From contig JAEEZY010000027.1 of assembly GCA_016292015.1 (NCBI GenBank), positions 124,001-188,000 of the forward strand: 64,000 bases of DNA, read 5' to 3'. Origin of the DNA: Bacteroidales bacterium (lineage in GTDB: Bacteria; Bacteroidota; Bacteroidia; Bacteroidales; P3). The notes below the pieces were generated by a model. The model ran no database searches. It was not told the DNA's origin and saw nothing but the letters and a program-made list of their open reading frames with translations. Both the position numbers and the translations under genes were made by a program. This document shows, in pieces, positions 15,082 through 24,210 of this stretch. Positions within the stretch are counted from its first letter, which is position 1. Each line of letters starts with the position of its first letter.

Positions 15082-16193
15082 ATGGCAAACGAAAACCTCG
15101 CAAGTGCAAAAGCAGCAAAGAACGACGAATTCTACACACAGTACGCCGACATACAGAAAGAGATAAACGCCTATCTGGACTACGACCCCGATGTGTTTCG
15201 AGGCAAAACGGTGTTGCTGCCCTGCGACAATCCCGAATGGAGCAACTTCACCAAGTTCTTCGCACAGAATTTTGAGTTTCTTGGTTTGAAGAAACTCATC
15301 TCCACTAGCTATGCGCCGGAGAGCAAGAAGTACAAAACTGCCTATCAACCCACCCTCTTTGAGACATCGCAGCCCTATTTCTCGGCTGACAAGAGCAAGA
15401 TTGCGGCAAGATATTCGTGCTTACTGACGATGTTACCGGCGATGGTCGCATAAATATCGACGACCTCCAATGGCAATATCTTAAAGGAGACGGAGATTTC
15501 CGCAGCGACGAGATAAAAGCACTACGCGACGAGGCCGACATCATAGTAACAAATCCACCGTTCTCGCTGTTTAGAGAGTTTGTTGCATGGCTATATGAGG
15601 ATTCAAAGAAATTCATAATTATTGGCAATAAGAACTGTGTAACGTACAAAGAGGTTTTCCCGCTGATAAAAAACAACAAGCTGTGGTCTGGCAGAACAGA
15701 GTGGGCAGGTGGTATGTGGTTTGAAACGAAAAGTACAGAGGATGTTGATAAAGTGGTAAATGGGATAAATATGAAAAATGTTTCATCCATTTGGCTAACG
15801 AATATTGAACACGGTCGCCGTCACCAGCCGCTGCGACTAATGACCTCGGCCGAAAATTTCAAGCACAGCAAGCATAAAGAAATAAGGGGGAAGTCAGCAT
15901 ACGAACATTATGACAACTATGATGCAATAGAGATACCACATACGGATGCTATCCCTAGTGATTATGATGGTATTATGGGTGTACCCATATCGTTCCTAGA
16001 CAAGTACTGCCCGGAGCAATTTGAAATAATAGGACAAACTCAGGGTGACTCTGGAAAAGAACTCGGGTTGAAACCATTTCCGAGAGAATTAAAAAAATTG
16101 AATCCAAGTCTCCGCGACGGACAGCTGTATTATATGGAAAATGGCATACCTCAAAAGCCATATGCAAGAATATTAATCCGCAAAAAGAAATAA
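15082..16193 (+). pseudogene. EcoRI-type adenine-specific DNA methyltransferase, frameshifted
   Basis: Two overlapping frames together make one EcoRI_methylase-family protein (about 370 aa). Frame 1 (from ATG 15082) begins with the family start MANENLASAKAAKNDEFYTQ and contains CDNPEWSNF. It runs out of phase near 15400-15405 and stops at 15453. The other frame carries on with GKIFVLTDDVTGDGRIN, then the catalytic NPPF motif (TNPPFSLFREF) and the full C-terminal half to 16193. A one-base loss or two-base gain explains the break; there is no homopolymer there. As written the enzyme is non-functional, but an assembly error cannot be excluded. The intact form would methylate adenine in a palindromic site. 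It is followed 2 bp later by the DUF262-HNH gene. Confidence 0.85.
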
Positions 16194-16195
16194 CT

Positions 16196-17368
16196 ATGAA
16201 AACAGAACTCAAACAATACACTGTACGCGAGATTTGCGACGGATTTGAATACAACGAACTCGAAGGCAAAGGCCTCTACGGTCTCAAAGGGCAGCTTACC
16301 ATCCAGCCAGAATATCAGCGCAACTACATCTATGCCGACCAGCGGAAAGATGTTCCAGTAATAGAGTCGGTGCTGAAAGGCTACCCGCTCGGCCTGATTT
16401 ATTTCAACAAAGTGGAGGACGGACGTCTTGAGGTCCTTGACGGACAGCAACGCATAACCTCTCTAGGCAGGTTTATCAAAAACAGGTTCCCCATCGTGGT
16501 TGACGGTACGGAGCAGAACTTTGAGGGCGGTCTGAACGAAGGGGCACAAAAAAAGATACTTGACACTAAATTGCTTGTGTATATCTGTGAAGGCGAGGGC
16601 GACGACCCGGAGAAAGAAATCAAGGATTGGTTCAGAACCATCAACATAGCCGGCATTCCCCTCAACCGGCAGGAGGAACTCAACGCCGTTTACAGTGGAC
16701 TGTTTGTCACGCTCTGCAAAGCCGAGTTCAGCAACTCGCAGAACAGTGCCATACAGAAATGGGAGAGTTATGTTAAGGGTCCTGCCAACCGACAGCAGTT
16801 CCTCGCCACAGCCTTGGAGTGGGTGAGTCGCGGCAATGTGGACGGATATATGAGTCGGCATCGTCGAGATACCGACATAAACGAGATTCGTACCTATTTC
16901 AATACGGTGATAAATTGGGTTGACAGTGTTTTCGACGGGGTGTATCCTGAAATGCAGGGTTTGAACTGGGGCGAACTGTATGAAAAATATGGCAAGCAGC
17001 CCTACGACCACACGAAAGTGTCGGCAGATGTGAGCCGACTGATGCAGGATGACTATGTGCAGAACCGTCGAGGAGTGTTCGAATATGTGCTTGGCGGTTG
17101 CAAAGAGACCAGTCTGTTGAATGTACGCCTGTTCGACCGAGCCACCATGCGCCGTGTCTATGACCGCCAAACTATCGCAGCAAAAGCCAAAGGCGAGAGC
17201 AACTGTCCGCTGTGCGCAGTTGGGCACGAGGCCAACTGCCATCGTATATACAAGCTCGACGAGATGGATGCCGACCATGTGACCGCATGGAGCCGAGGCG
17301 GAGCCACCACAGAGGCAAACTGCCAGATGCTCTGCAAGACCCACAACCGTTCAAAAGGAAACCGATAA
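16196..17368 (+). CDS. DUF262-HNH nuclease
   Basis: A 390-residue protein. The N-terminal DUF262 (ParB/Srx-like, GmrS-type NTPase) domain has the signature DGQQRITSL at about residues 82-90. The C-terminus (about 340-390) is an HNH nuclease with a zinc knuckle: CPLC, then MDADHVTAWSRGG, then MLCKTHNRSK. Such proteins often act in restriction or phage defence. The coupling to an adenine methyltransferase with only 2 bp between them suggests a restriction-modification-like pair. Unlike the methyltransferase, this frame is intact. Target specificity is unknown. Confidence 0.87.
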   Translation: MKTELKQYTVREICDGFEYNELEGKGLYGLKGQLTIQPEYQRNYIYADQRKDVPVIESVLKGYPLGLIYFNKVEDGRLEVLDGQQRITSLGRFIKNRFPIVVDGTEQNFEGGLNEGAQKKILDTKLLVYICEGEGDDPEKEIKDWFRTINIAGIPLNRQEELNAVYSGLFVTLCKAEFSNSQNSAIQKWESYVKGPANRQQFLATALEWVSRGNVDGYMSRHRRDTDINEIRTYFNTVINWVDSVFDGVYPEMQGLNWGELYEKYGKQPYDHTKVSADVSRLMQDDYVQNRRGVFEYVLGGCKETSLLNVRLFDRATMRRVYDRQTIAAKAKGESNCPLCAVGHEANCHRIYKLDEMDADHVTAWSRGGATTEANCQMLCKTHNRSKGNR

Positions 17369-17441
17369 ATTGTGAGCTAACCCCCATCCACAGGGGGAAT
17401 ATGATACACTCTTAGAAACCTTATGCGGAGATTATTTTGTC

Positions 17442-17467
17442 TATTCTCCGCAAATTTGCGGAGAATA
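17442..17467. promoter_or_regulatory. 26-bp perfect palindrome, probable operator
   Basis: A perfect palindrome with half-site TATTCTCCGCAAA. A further TGCGGAGA half lies at 17424-17431 and a GCCGCA at 17480-17485. It sits directly upstream of the TATATTTG -7 element at 17473-17480, which is a repressor-site layout. No regulator gene is left nearby. Confidence 0.65.
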
Positions 17468-17472
17468 ATTTG

Positions 17473-17569
17473 TATATTTGCCGCATGAAACTGGGTGCTG
17501 GGAAGAGAGATATGGTTCTTTTTGTTGGAAAGGATTGGCTTCGGATGTGCACAGAATCAATAAACTAAA
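17473..17569 (+). pseudogene. Promoter plus 27-codon remnant ORF
   Basis: TATATTTG (17473-17480) is followed by ATG 17486 and 27 codons (beginning MKLGAGKRDMVLF) ending at TAA 17567-17569. It looks like the regulated start of a gene whose body has been lost. No family is recognised. Confidence 0.3.
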
Positions 17570-17599
17570 AAAATATTTTGTCGGAATAAAAAAAGGGTG

Positions 17600-17607
17600 T
17601 ATCTTTG
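17600..17607 (+). promoter_or_regulatory. Promoter of tRNA-Ala
   Basis: TATCTTTG 15 nt before the first base of the tRNA, with a TTTTG at about 17575-17579 as -33. Confidence 0.7.
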
Positions 17608-17621
17608 CAAACCGAAATGCT

Positions 17622-17695
17622 GGGGTATTAGCTCACTTGGCTAGAGCGCGTGACTGGCAGTCACGAGGTAATCGGTTCGATTCCGATATACTCCA
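17622..17695 (+). tRNA. tRNA-Ala (GGC anticodon)
   Basis: A full cloverleaf of 74 nt: acceptor GGGGTAT/ATACTCC, D stem GCTC/GAGC, anticodon stem CGTGA/TCACG around CTGGCAG (anticodon GGC), and T stem ATCGG/CCGAT around TTCGATT. The third acceptor pair is G3:U70, the identity element of alanine tRNAs. CCA is not encoded. Confidence 0.95.
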
Positions 17696-17701
17696 CAGAA
17701 A

Positions 17702-17733
17702 AGAGGCTCCGATTCGGAGCCTCTTTTTTTTGT
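17702..17733 (+). terminator. Terminator of tRNA-Ala
   Basis: 10-bp stem AGAGGCTCCG (17702-17711) with its complement at 17715-17724, followed by a run of T. Confidence 0.9.
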
Positions 17734-17906
17734 GAGATGGTTTAGCGGTGCTTTGGGTAAAATGTGGTAGAAAAACATCAAGAAATGGGTAATAGGAGTT
17801 TTTTTGGTGATTATTTTGTATATTCGCAGTTGTAAAAAGAATAAAGCCTGACGGTCAAGTTTTTGAAATATTGAGAGTTGGGCGGTTAAATGATGAATGC
17901 AAAGTT

Positions 17907-18494
17907 ATGAAAGTTAAAGTGAACCTTATCCTTACCGCTGTGATAATGATTGCAGTCGGAGTGTTGTTTGTAATCTATCCTAAGGACAGCCTTGGTTTGT
18001 TGACATGGTTGCTCGGTGTGCTGATATTGGCATCGGGCGTGTTCACCATACTGTTCAGCTTGAAGGCGCAGAAGGTACTGCCAAACGCGAGTTCAAGCAC
18101 ATTGTTGGGGGTGTTCCAGATAATGTTGGGGTCGTTGTTTGTGTTGAATCATTTTGACAAGTTGCAGGAAGGTGCGATAGGAGTGTTGTTTGCGATATGG
18201 GTGATGTATGAGGGATTGTCGCTGGTGATTTCATCGTTTGGATACAAAAAGGCGACTTTCAGGCACTGGTGGGTGATGTTGCTGTTCGGATTGCTGAACG
18301 TGGTGTTGGGCTACGTGGCGTTGTTGAACGCTGATAAGATAAGTCCCGTGTTGGCGGTGATAGTGGGCCTGGGCATCGTGGCCAACGGTGTGATGCGCAT
18401 CGTGGCTTTCATTGCCATCACGCGCATTGAGAAGAAACTGAAACAGCAGCTGGCTGCTGTGCAGGAGGCGACAGCTGAAAAAACAGAAGAATAG
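17907..18494 (+). CDS. HdeD-like DUF308 membrane protein
   Basis: A 195-residue inner-membrane protein with six predicted helices arranged as three DUF308 repeats, as in HdeD. The Lys/Glu-rich tail (about 170-195) is cytoplasmic. HdeD is linked to acid resistance in enterobacteria; the role in Bacteroidota is not established. The ATG at 17907 gives a normal N-terminus. A TATATTCG at 17819-17826 may be its promoter. tdh follows 29 bp later and may be co-transcribed. Confidence 0.82.
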   Translation: MKVKVNLILTAVIMIAVGVLFVIYPKDSLGLLTWLLGVLILASGVFTILFSLKAQKVLPNASSSTLLGVFQIMLGSLFVLNHFDKLQEGAIGVLFAIWVMYEGLSLVISSFGYKKATFRHWWVMLLFGLLNVVLGYVALLNADKISPVLAVIVGLGIVANGVMRIVAFIAITRIEKKLKQQLAAVQEATAEKTEE

Positions 18495-18523
18495 TTTTCG
18501 ATATATTTTAAATCATAAACAAA

Positions 18524-19471
18524 ATGAAAAAGATACTTATAGTTGGTGCAGGCGGACAGATTGGCTCCGAGCTCACCCGTGTATTGCGCGACACTTACGG
18601 TAACGACAACGTGGTATGCAGCGACCTGCGTCCCTTGAAAGGCGACCCCTACGAGCGAGGTCCCATCGAGCGGATTGATTCGACGCAGATAATGCAGATT
18701 GCTACCGCCGTAAAGAACTACAACATCGACACGATTTACAATCTGGCTGCCATCCTTTCGGCCACTGCCGAGCTGAATCCGATGCTGGGCTGGAACGTGG
18801 GAATCGGCTCGCTGGTGAACTGCCTCGAGGTGGCACGCCTGTTCGGCTGCGCGGTGTTTACTCCGAGTTCTATAGGCGCTTTCGGCCCTTCGACACCGCA
18901 CGACAACACACCGCAGGACACCATCCAGCGTCCTAACACCATCTACGGTGTGACCAAGGTCACCGGCGAGCTGCTGAGCGACTATTACTTCACCCGTTTC
19001 GGCGTTGACACCCGCTCGGTGCGTTTCCCTGGCTTGATAAGCCATCAGACGCTTCCTGGCGGCGGCACTACCGACTATGCTGTAGAGATTTACTACGCTG
19101 CCGTGAAAGGTGAAAATTTCGTCTGCCCTCTGAAGCAAGGCACCTATATGGACATGATGTATATGCCCGACGCGCTGAAGGCGATGGTTGACATCATGGA
19201 GGCCGACCCGTCGAAGCTGAAACATCGCAACAGCTTTAACGTCACCTCTATGAGTTTCGACCCGGAGATTATATACAACGCCATCAAGAAGCACTATCCA
19301 GACTTCAAGATGACATACCAGCCCGAACCTATCAAGCAGGCGATAGCCGACAGTTGGCCTAACAAGATGGACGACAGCTGCGCACGTGAGGAATGGGGAT
19401 GGAGTCCGCAGTACGACTTGGCTCGTATGACGGAGGACATGATTCTCAACCTCAAGAAAAAGCTCCTGTAG
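18524..19471 (+). CDS. tdh: L-threonine 3-dehydrogenase, SDR type
   Basis: A 315-residue extended short-chain dehydrogenase that oxidises L-threonine to 2-amino-3-ketobutyrate with NAD+. GAGGQIGSE (8-16) is the dinucleotide loop, and the active-site pair is Tyr141 and Lys145 in YGVTK. FPGLISHQTLPGGGTTDYAVEIYYAA and TYMDMMYMPDALKA are characteristic of the SDR threonine dehydrogenase group rather than of sugar epimerases. With the peptidases and acetate kinase it fits amino-acid catabolism. The 2-amino-3-ketobutyrate ligase gene is not in the window. Confidence 0.9.
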   Translation: MKKILIVGAGGQIGSELTRVLRDTYGNDNVVCSDLRPLKGDPYERGPIERIDSTQIMQIATAVKNYNIDTIYNLAAILSATAELNPMLGWNVGIGSLVNCLEVARLFGCAVFTPSSIGAFGPSTPHDNTPQDTIQRPNTIYGVTKVTGELLSDYYFTRFGVDTRSVRFPGLISHQTLPGGGTTDYAVEIYYAAVKGENFVCPLKQGTYMDMMYMPDALKAMVDIMEADPSKLKHRNSFNVTSMSFDPEIIYNAIKKHYPDFKMTYQPEPIKQAIADSWPNKMDDSCAREEWGWSPQYDLARMTEDMILNLKKKLL

Positions 19472-19496
19472 AAAACATCTTGTCAGAAGTGTGATT

Positions 19497-19534
19497 GCCG
19501 GAATAGGACGACATGTCCGATTCCGGCTTTTTTG
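19497..19534 (+). terminator. Terminator of tdh
   Basis: Stem starting GCCGGAAT with complement ATTCCGGC and an inner GGAC/GTCC helix, followed by TTTTTT. Confidence 0.88.
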
Positions 19535-19631
19535 CAATGTTATGGCATCGGGATGAGATGATGTCAGAGGCGGTTTTTCGCCGAGTGCAATGTTTTTTTT
19601 CAGAAAGGGGCTGTAATTCTCAAAAAAAGAG

Positions 19632-19639
19632 TATCTTTG
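19632..19639 (+). promoter_or_regulatory. Promoter of the surface-protein operon
   Basis: TATCTTTG about 22 nt before the likely start codon, leaving almost no leader. Confidence 0.6.
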
Positions 19640-19661
19640 CAAGTTGTAAAGAATGCACTTT

Positions 19662-22184
19662 ATGAAAATGAAAAGATACGCGTTTTCTTTTGTAATGGTG
19701 ATTATGGCGGCATTGTGCGCCATGAGTGGGGCGTATGCGCAGGTTGGAGAATTGGTGATAGGCGGAGTGAACAACTCGTCGCAGCAGGTACCGATATACG
19801 GTACAAGAGCGACGGATGAAGCATACCACTCGCAGTTTGTGTATCCGGCGGATTCGCTGACAAGTGTGGTGGACAAGTTGATTGTGGGTCTTGATTTCTA
19901 TACGAAGAATGTAGCCGCCGAACCCTTCGATAGCCGCTACGAGGTGAGGCTTGGCTCGTATGAGTATGGCGAGTTCGGTTCGTCAGCTTTGATAGACAAC
20001 GAGAACTTCACAAAGGTATATGAGGGTACGCTGGACGCTACAGGGGAGGTGATGTCGTTGACCTTTGAGAGACCGTATGACTACAGAGGAGGAAACCTGA
20101 TAGTTGATGTTCGTATAACAGAGGTGGGTACGGTGAGCGGTGAGTGCACATTCAGGGGTTCACCGCGCACGGGTTCTGCGGTAATGAGATGCACCGGTAT
20201 AGCGGGACGCTATCCCTTTATGCCGAGGGTGAACATCAAATATACCGACCTGCCGGCAACGACACGCACCGCCTCGCACTTGAGCGCCGTTGAACTGTGC
20301 CACGGTAGCACGGGAACGTATTATGATTGGCACCTGACGCTTGAACGCGGAGGCGGTGTGAACTACGACACCGTAATATACAAGGTGAACATGAAACAGT
20401 ACAGCTTCATGGGCAGCGACACTACGGTTGAGGTGGAGCATGTGATGCCAAGAGATCTTCTTGGCTGCGCCGACACAGAGCGGATTACGATAACGATTTA
20501 CAGACCGCTGATGCACTATGTGTACGACACGGTGTGCCAGGGAACGGGAAATTATACGGACTACGGTTTGAACATCGACCTCACCGGTATGACAGCGGGC
20601 ACAAGAAACTACCTCACCGCCGAGACAGAGTGGGGAAGGGTTTATGACGTGCAGTGTTTCGATACCACTTACCTGCAACTCACGGTGAACAGAACATACA
20701 AGATGTCGCGCAACCTGAAGATTTGCACGGCTCGAGTGAAAGAGGACGACGGTGGGTTGTACTATATGTATGGCGATCACAGGATTGACATTCCGGGGCC
20801 ATTGGGTTCGGGCGTGCTGGAGATGACCGACACGCTGTTCGGTCAGACGGTGAAGGGGTGTGACAGCACGCTGGTTCTCAATATATCGGTATGTCCGTCG
20901 GACAGGTCGGATACGACGGTATATGTACGAGAATCTGAGTTGCCATACACGATAATGGACGTGACGTTCACCTATGCGACCACTCGCAGCAGGATGTTCT
21001 ACAACCAGTACAACTGTGACAGCATCGTAGGCATCACGGTGGCTTTGAAACCGTCGTACAGGGATACGACTTATGTGGTGGGATGCGGAGCTTATGAGTG
21101 GACGGTTATGGGGACACCTGTGGCCACTATAGATCATGACACGCTGGCTTCCTATGTGATGACGAGTTCCGACGAATTGGACAGTGTGCTCTATCTGAAA
21201 TACACGACGGGTACTATAAACCGTGCCGATACACTGGTGACGGCTTGCGAAACATACACATTCAAAGGTGTGGAATACACAGCAAGTACGAACATATACG
21301 ATACGGTGCCGGGTGTGGGTATGGATTGCGACACGCAGTATATGTGGAAAGTGAGAATAAACCATCCTATATACAGGTCGGAGACGGCAGAGGTTTGTGA
21401 TTCGTTGATGTGGAACGGAACGGTGTATAGGGAGTCAACAACAGACATATACCACTATAGGGAAAACGAGTGCGAGAATGCTGACACGCTGCACCTCTCG
21501 GTTATATACAGCACCATCGGCGACACAACGGTGTATGCACCCCAGAGTTTCATATACTACGACACTACATACACGGCGACCGGCGATTATGTGTATGTAA
21601 TCGAGAACCAGATTGGTTGTGACAGCATTGTGACGCTGCACCTGTTTGTCACGCCGAGAGGAACACCGATGCCCCAGTTGTATGCGTACGAGAAGAATGT
21701 GCTGATATTGAACCACTATCCGTACGGGGACAATACGAGGGTCGATTATGACAGTGTCTATTGGGAACTGAACGGTTCTGTGATAGAGGGCTTCCACGGC
21801 GACAGTTACCACTTGGAGAACTATGGGACGTTGAGTGGATGCTACAAGGTGTGGGTGCTTATAGAAGGAACGTGGTTCCCAACGAACGAGATATGTATTG
21901 GCAATGGGATAGGCGATGTGGCTGACGATGTGGACTACAATGTGTGGCCAAATCCAGTGAGAAAGGGTGAGTCGGTGAATATAGCCATCAATGGACAGGA
22001 GACGGAATTTGGGCAGTGGACGGCTGTGATATATGACTTGGAGGGAAGAACGGTCGTTGAAAAGAAAATAGAGCCTACGACGGTGATGAGGTGCAATATG
22101 AAGCCGGGCACATACATTGTGAACATCATGGATGGAGCGTCCAAGAATATGGGAAAGGGAAAGAAGATAATTGTTACAGATTGA
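19662..22184 (+). CDS. T9SS-sorted cysteine-repeat surface protein
   Basis: About 840 residues with a signal peptide ending AYAQ near residue 24. From about residue 270 the protein is made of repeated units with the pattern C...W.G..Y......YDT.....GCDS...L.L.V, seen for example as GCDSTLVLNI, NCDSIVGITV and GCDSIVTLHL. The last 80 or so residues (WPNPVRKGE to KKIIVTD) are a T9SS type A sorting domain, so the protein should cross the outer membrane by T9SS and be anchored or released. ATG codons at 19653, 19662 and 19668 are possible; I prefer 19662. It is followed by a beta-barrel gene 31 bp later. Ligand unknown. Confidence 0.85.
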   Translation: MKMKRYAFSFVMVIMAALCAMSGAYAQVGELVIGGVNNSSQQVPIYGTRATDEAYHSQFVYPADSLTSVVDKLIVGLDFYTKNVAAEPFDSRYEVRLGSYEYGEFGSSALIDNENFTKVYEGTLDATGEVMSLTFERPYDYRGGNLIVDVRITEVGTVSGECTFRGSPRTGSAVMRCTGIAGRYPFMPRVNIKYTDLPATTRTASHLSAVELCHGSTGTYYDWHLTLERGGGVNYDTVIYKVNMKQYSFMGSDTTVEVEHVMPRDLLGCADTERITITIYRPLMHYVYDTVCQGTGNYTDYGLNIDLTGMTAGTRNYLTAETEWGRVYDVQCFDTTYLQLTVNRTYKMSRNLKICTARVKEDDGGLYYMYGDHRIDIPGPLGSGVLEMTDTLFGQTVKGCDSTLVLNISVCPSDRSDTTVYVRESELPYTIMDVTFTYATTRSRMFYNQYNCDSIVGITVALKPSYRDTTYVVGCGAYEWTVMGTPVATIDHDTLASYVMTSSDELDSVLYLKYTTGTINRADTLVTACETYTFKGVEYTASTNIYDTVPGVGMDCDTQYMWKVRINHPIYRSETAEVCDSLMWNGTVYRESTTDIYHYRENECENADTLHLSVIYSTIGDTTVYAPQSFIYYDTTYTATGDYVYVIENQIGCDSIVTLHLFVTPRGTPMPQLYAYEKNVLILNHYPYGDNTRVDYDSVYWELNGSVIEGFHGDSYHLENYGTLSGCYKVWVLIEGTWFPTNEICIGNGIGDVADDVDYNVWPNPVRKGESVNIAINGQETEFGQWTAVIYDLEGRTVVEKKIEPTTVMRCNMKPGTYIVNIMDGASKNMGKGKKIIVTD

Positions 22185-22215
22185 GCCAAATATTGACTTA
22201 TAAGAACCTGACAAT

Positions 22216-23145
22216 ATGCTAAACAACAACAAATACATGTATCTGCAGGGCTTGATGGTGTTATGCCTGATGGTGGGTGCACTGCCGTTGGCCGCCCAAG
22301 AAGAGTCGGTAGTGGAGAAACCGCTTACAATTGTGGACGGAAGTCATCTGACGGCCTCTGTAAGGATGGGCTATTCGAACATGATGGTGAACAGCGAAAA
22401 GCTGAAAAACAGCCCAGGAGGTTTTTGTGTAGGAGCGGAGATTGACTACACGCACTTTGTCTCTGACCATGTGGGCCTGCGTGTGGGTTGCGATGTATCG
22501 CTCCATACGAGCAGATATAATATGCCAAGTTACAGTGCTCAAAGCACCGAGGATATCGAGGTTTGGACAAATATAGAACTAGGACAGTCGCAGACGGTGG
22601 AAGCTGAATACAAGACAACGACGGTTGATATTCTGTCCGATTACATGTATTCGGAAGTGGGCATACCTGTGGGTCTGGCTTTTCAGGGCGAGTATTGGTA
22701 TGCGAGTGCAGGAGTGAAGTTTAATATTCCGTTGAAGATGAGAGAGATGTCGAAATACGGTGAGACTCAGACGGAGTGTGTGTCAATAGGTAACAACGAA
22801 GTGTCTATACCCGGAGAGCGATTGCCTGGAACGAAGATAGACGAAATACCATACAACTCGGCCGAGAGGGGCAACACCTTCAAACCGTTCTTTGTAACGA
22901 GTTTGATAGAAGGTGGCTATAGGATTGGCAGCCCGCGCGGTGATGCGATAGGAATAGGTGTTTATGCTGAATTCTCGTTCAATGAATGTCATCCAGGCAG
23001 CGAGAAACCGCTGGCATCGCGTGTTAACGGTAAAATAGAATGTCTCCCTACGTTGAAAAGTAATGCTATTCAAAGTTTGCGTCTCTTCAACGTTGGAATT
23101 AAGCTGCAGTACGACTTCAGTTTTCGCCATCCTAGAAGGAAATGA
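22216..23145 (+). CDS. Outer-membrane beta-barrel-like protein
   Basis: A 309-residue protein with a signal peptide ending near LAAQ (about residue 28). It has alternating amphipathic strands such as VGIPVGLAFQGEYWYASAGVKFNIP and ends in LFNVGIKLQYDFSF, as outer-membrane barrels do. A porin/OmpA-barrel-like fold is inferred; no specific family recognised. Base composition is more AT-rich than the tdh and C69 genes. Its TGA overlaps the ATG of the next gene by 4 bp, so the two are translationally coupled. Confidence 0.72.
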   Translation: MLNNNKYMYLQGLMVLCLMVGALPLAAQEESVVEKPLTIVDGSHLTASVRMGYSNMMVNSEKLKNSPGGFCVGAEIDYTHFVSDHVGLRVGCDVSLHTSRYNMPSYSAQSTEDIEVWTNIELGQSQTVEAEYKTTTVDILSDYMYSEVGIPVGLAFQGEYWYASAGVKFNIPLKMREMSKYGETQTECVSIGNNEVSIPGERLPGTKIDEIPYNSAERGNTFKPFFVTSLIEGGYRIGSPRGDAIGIGVYAEFSFNECHPGSEKPLASRVNGKIECLPTLKSNAIQSLRLFNVGIKLQYDFSFRHPRRK

Positions 23146-24122
23146 GAATTCTCCTAACAGGAGCTACGGGGCTGCTAGGCAACAATGCGCTTGAGCAGCT
23201 TTTGGCTGATGGATATGAGGTCACAGCCTTGGTGCGCGACCCCTCTCGGGTCGTCGTTGACATTAGTCGATATTCTGGTCGGTATCGTTTTATTATAGGC
23301 GACTTGACCTGCATAGAAGAGCTGATGTCTGCAGCTAAAGGATGTACGGGAATAGTCAATTGTGCCGGGATGACGGATATGACTCATAAGCGGATTGACG
23401 ATTTTTTACCAATTAACCGAGATTTGTGTCAAAACCTCCTGCTTGTCGCACAGAGAGAAGGTATTGAAACAATAGTGCATGTTAGTACGGCCGATACCAT
23501 TGGTTACGGAAGTGAGGAACGAGCGGGTTTTGAAAACTGCGTGATGCGAGCTCCGTTTACAAGATCGTACTATGCGTTAAGCAAAAATGAGGGGGAAAAA
23601 GTGCTGTTACAGTGGGCGGAAAACCACTCCCCCAGGGTAGTCATAATCAATCCTGGCTACATTATTGGAAAACATGATGTGAAGCCTTCGTCAGGCAGGA
23701 TGTTGTTGGCAGGCTGGCGGCATCGTGTGATGGTTGCTCCTCCGGGGGGAAAGAGTTTTGTGGGTGCGCATACTGTGGCAAAAGCTGTGGTGGCAGCACT
23801 GCGAGTTAGCAAAAGCGGCGAAAGGTATTTAGTCACAGGGGAAACCCTTACGTTCAAGCAACTGTATGAACTGCAGGCCAGGTTGGGTGGATACAGGCAG
23901 CTGGTGTTGGAGCTGCCACGTTGGCTTTGCTTGGCGTTAGGCGCAGTGGGGAATATAATGGAAAAGATTGGTTTTAGGGTTGAATTTACGAGCCGTAATA
24001 TTGATCAACTACTGATAGAGGAGCATTATGACAACCGAAAGATGCGGGAAGAACTGAAGATAGAAGCACAACCAATAGAAGAGGCTGTGCGGGAATTCCT
24101 GACGGACAGGAATTTCATATAG
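23142..24122 (+). CDS. Extended SDR NAD(P)-dependent epimerase/reductase
   Basis: A 326-residue extended short-chain dehydrogenase. GATGLLGNNA (7-16) binds the cofactor, and Tyr144/Lys148 in YYALSK is the catalytic pair. The overall pattern resembles dihydroflavonol-4-reductase or 3-beta-hydroxysteroid dehydrogenase-like proteins. The substrate cannot be assigned; a lipid or sugar is plausible. It overlaps the beta-barrel gene by 4 bp, an unusual coupling of a cytoplasmic enzyme with an outer-membrane protein. AT-rich like that gene. Confidence 0.83.
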   Translation: MRILLTGATGLLGNNALEQLLADGYEVTALVRDPSRVVVDISRYSGRYRFIIGDLTCIEELMSAAKGCTGIVNCAGMTDMTHKRIDDFLPINRDLCQNLLLVAQREGIETIVHVSTADTIGYGSEERAGFENCVMRAPFTRSYYALSKNEGEKVLLQWAENHSPRVVIINPGYIIGKHDVKPSSGRMLLAGWRHRVMVAPPGGKSFVGAHTVAKAVVAALRVSKSGERYLVTGETLTFKQLYELQARLGGYRQLVLELPRWLCLALGAVGNIMEKIGFRVEFTSRNIDQLLIEEHYDNRKMREELKIEAQPIEEAVREFLTDRNFI

Positions 24123-24158
24123 CAGGCAGACAATGCTTTTATCCCATATAAAAAAAGA

Positions 24159-24185
24159 AAAGCCCCGTTGATGTGACGGGGCTTT
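24159..24185. terminator. Bidirectional terminator between convergent genes
   Basis: 10-bp stem AAAGCCCCGT/ACGGGGCTTT with A and T runs on both sides. It can serve the SDR gene (plus) and the EF-G-like gene (minus). Confidence 0.85.
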
Positions 24186-24210
24186 GTTTTGTTGGATTGT
24201 CGCAGGGGAA

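Noticed and set aside
16196-17368. IscB or Cas9-like nuclease with an adjacent guide RNA
   Set aside because: The HNH protein has a DUF262 N-terminus and no RuvC or bridge-helix motifs, so the upstream structured RNA cannot be called an omega RNA.
17478-17735. 85-codon plus-strand frame covering the tRNA-Ala
   Set aside because: It runs through the tRNA and its terminator, so it cannot be a gene.
18311-19876. 521-codon minus-strand frame over tdh
   Set aside because: It is antisense to tdh and crosses its terminator, and it has no family motif.
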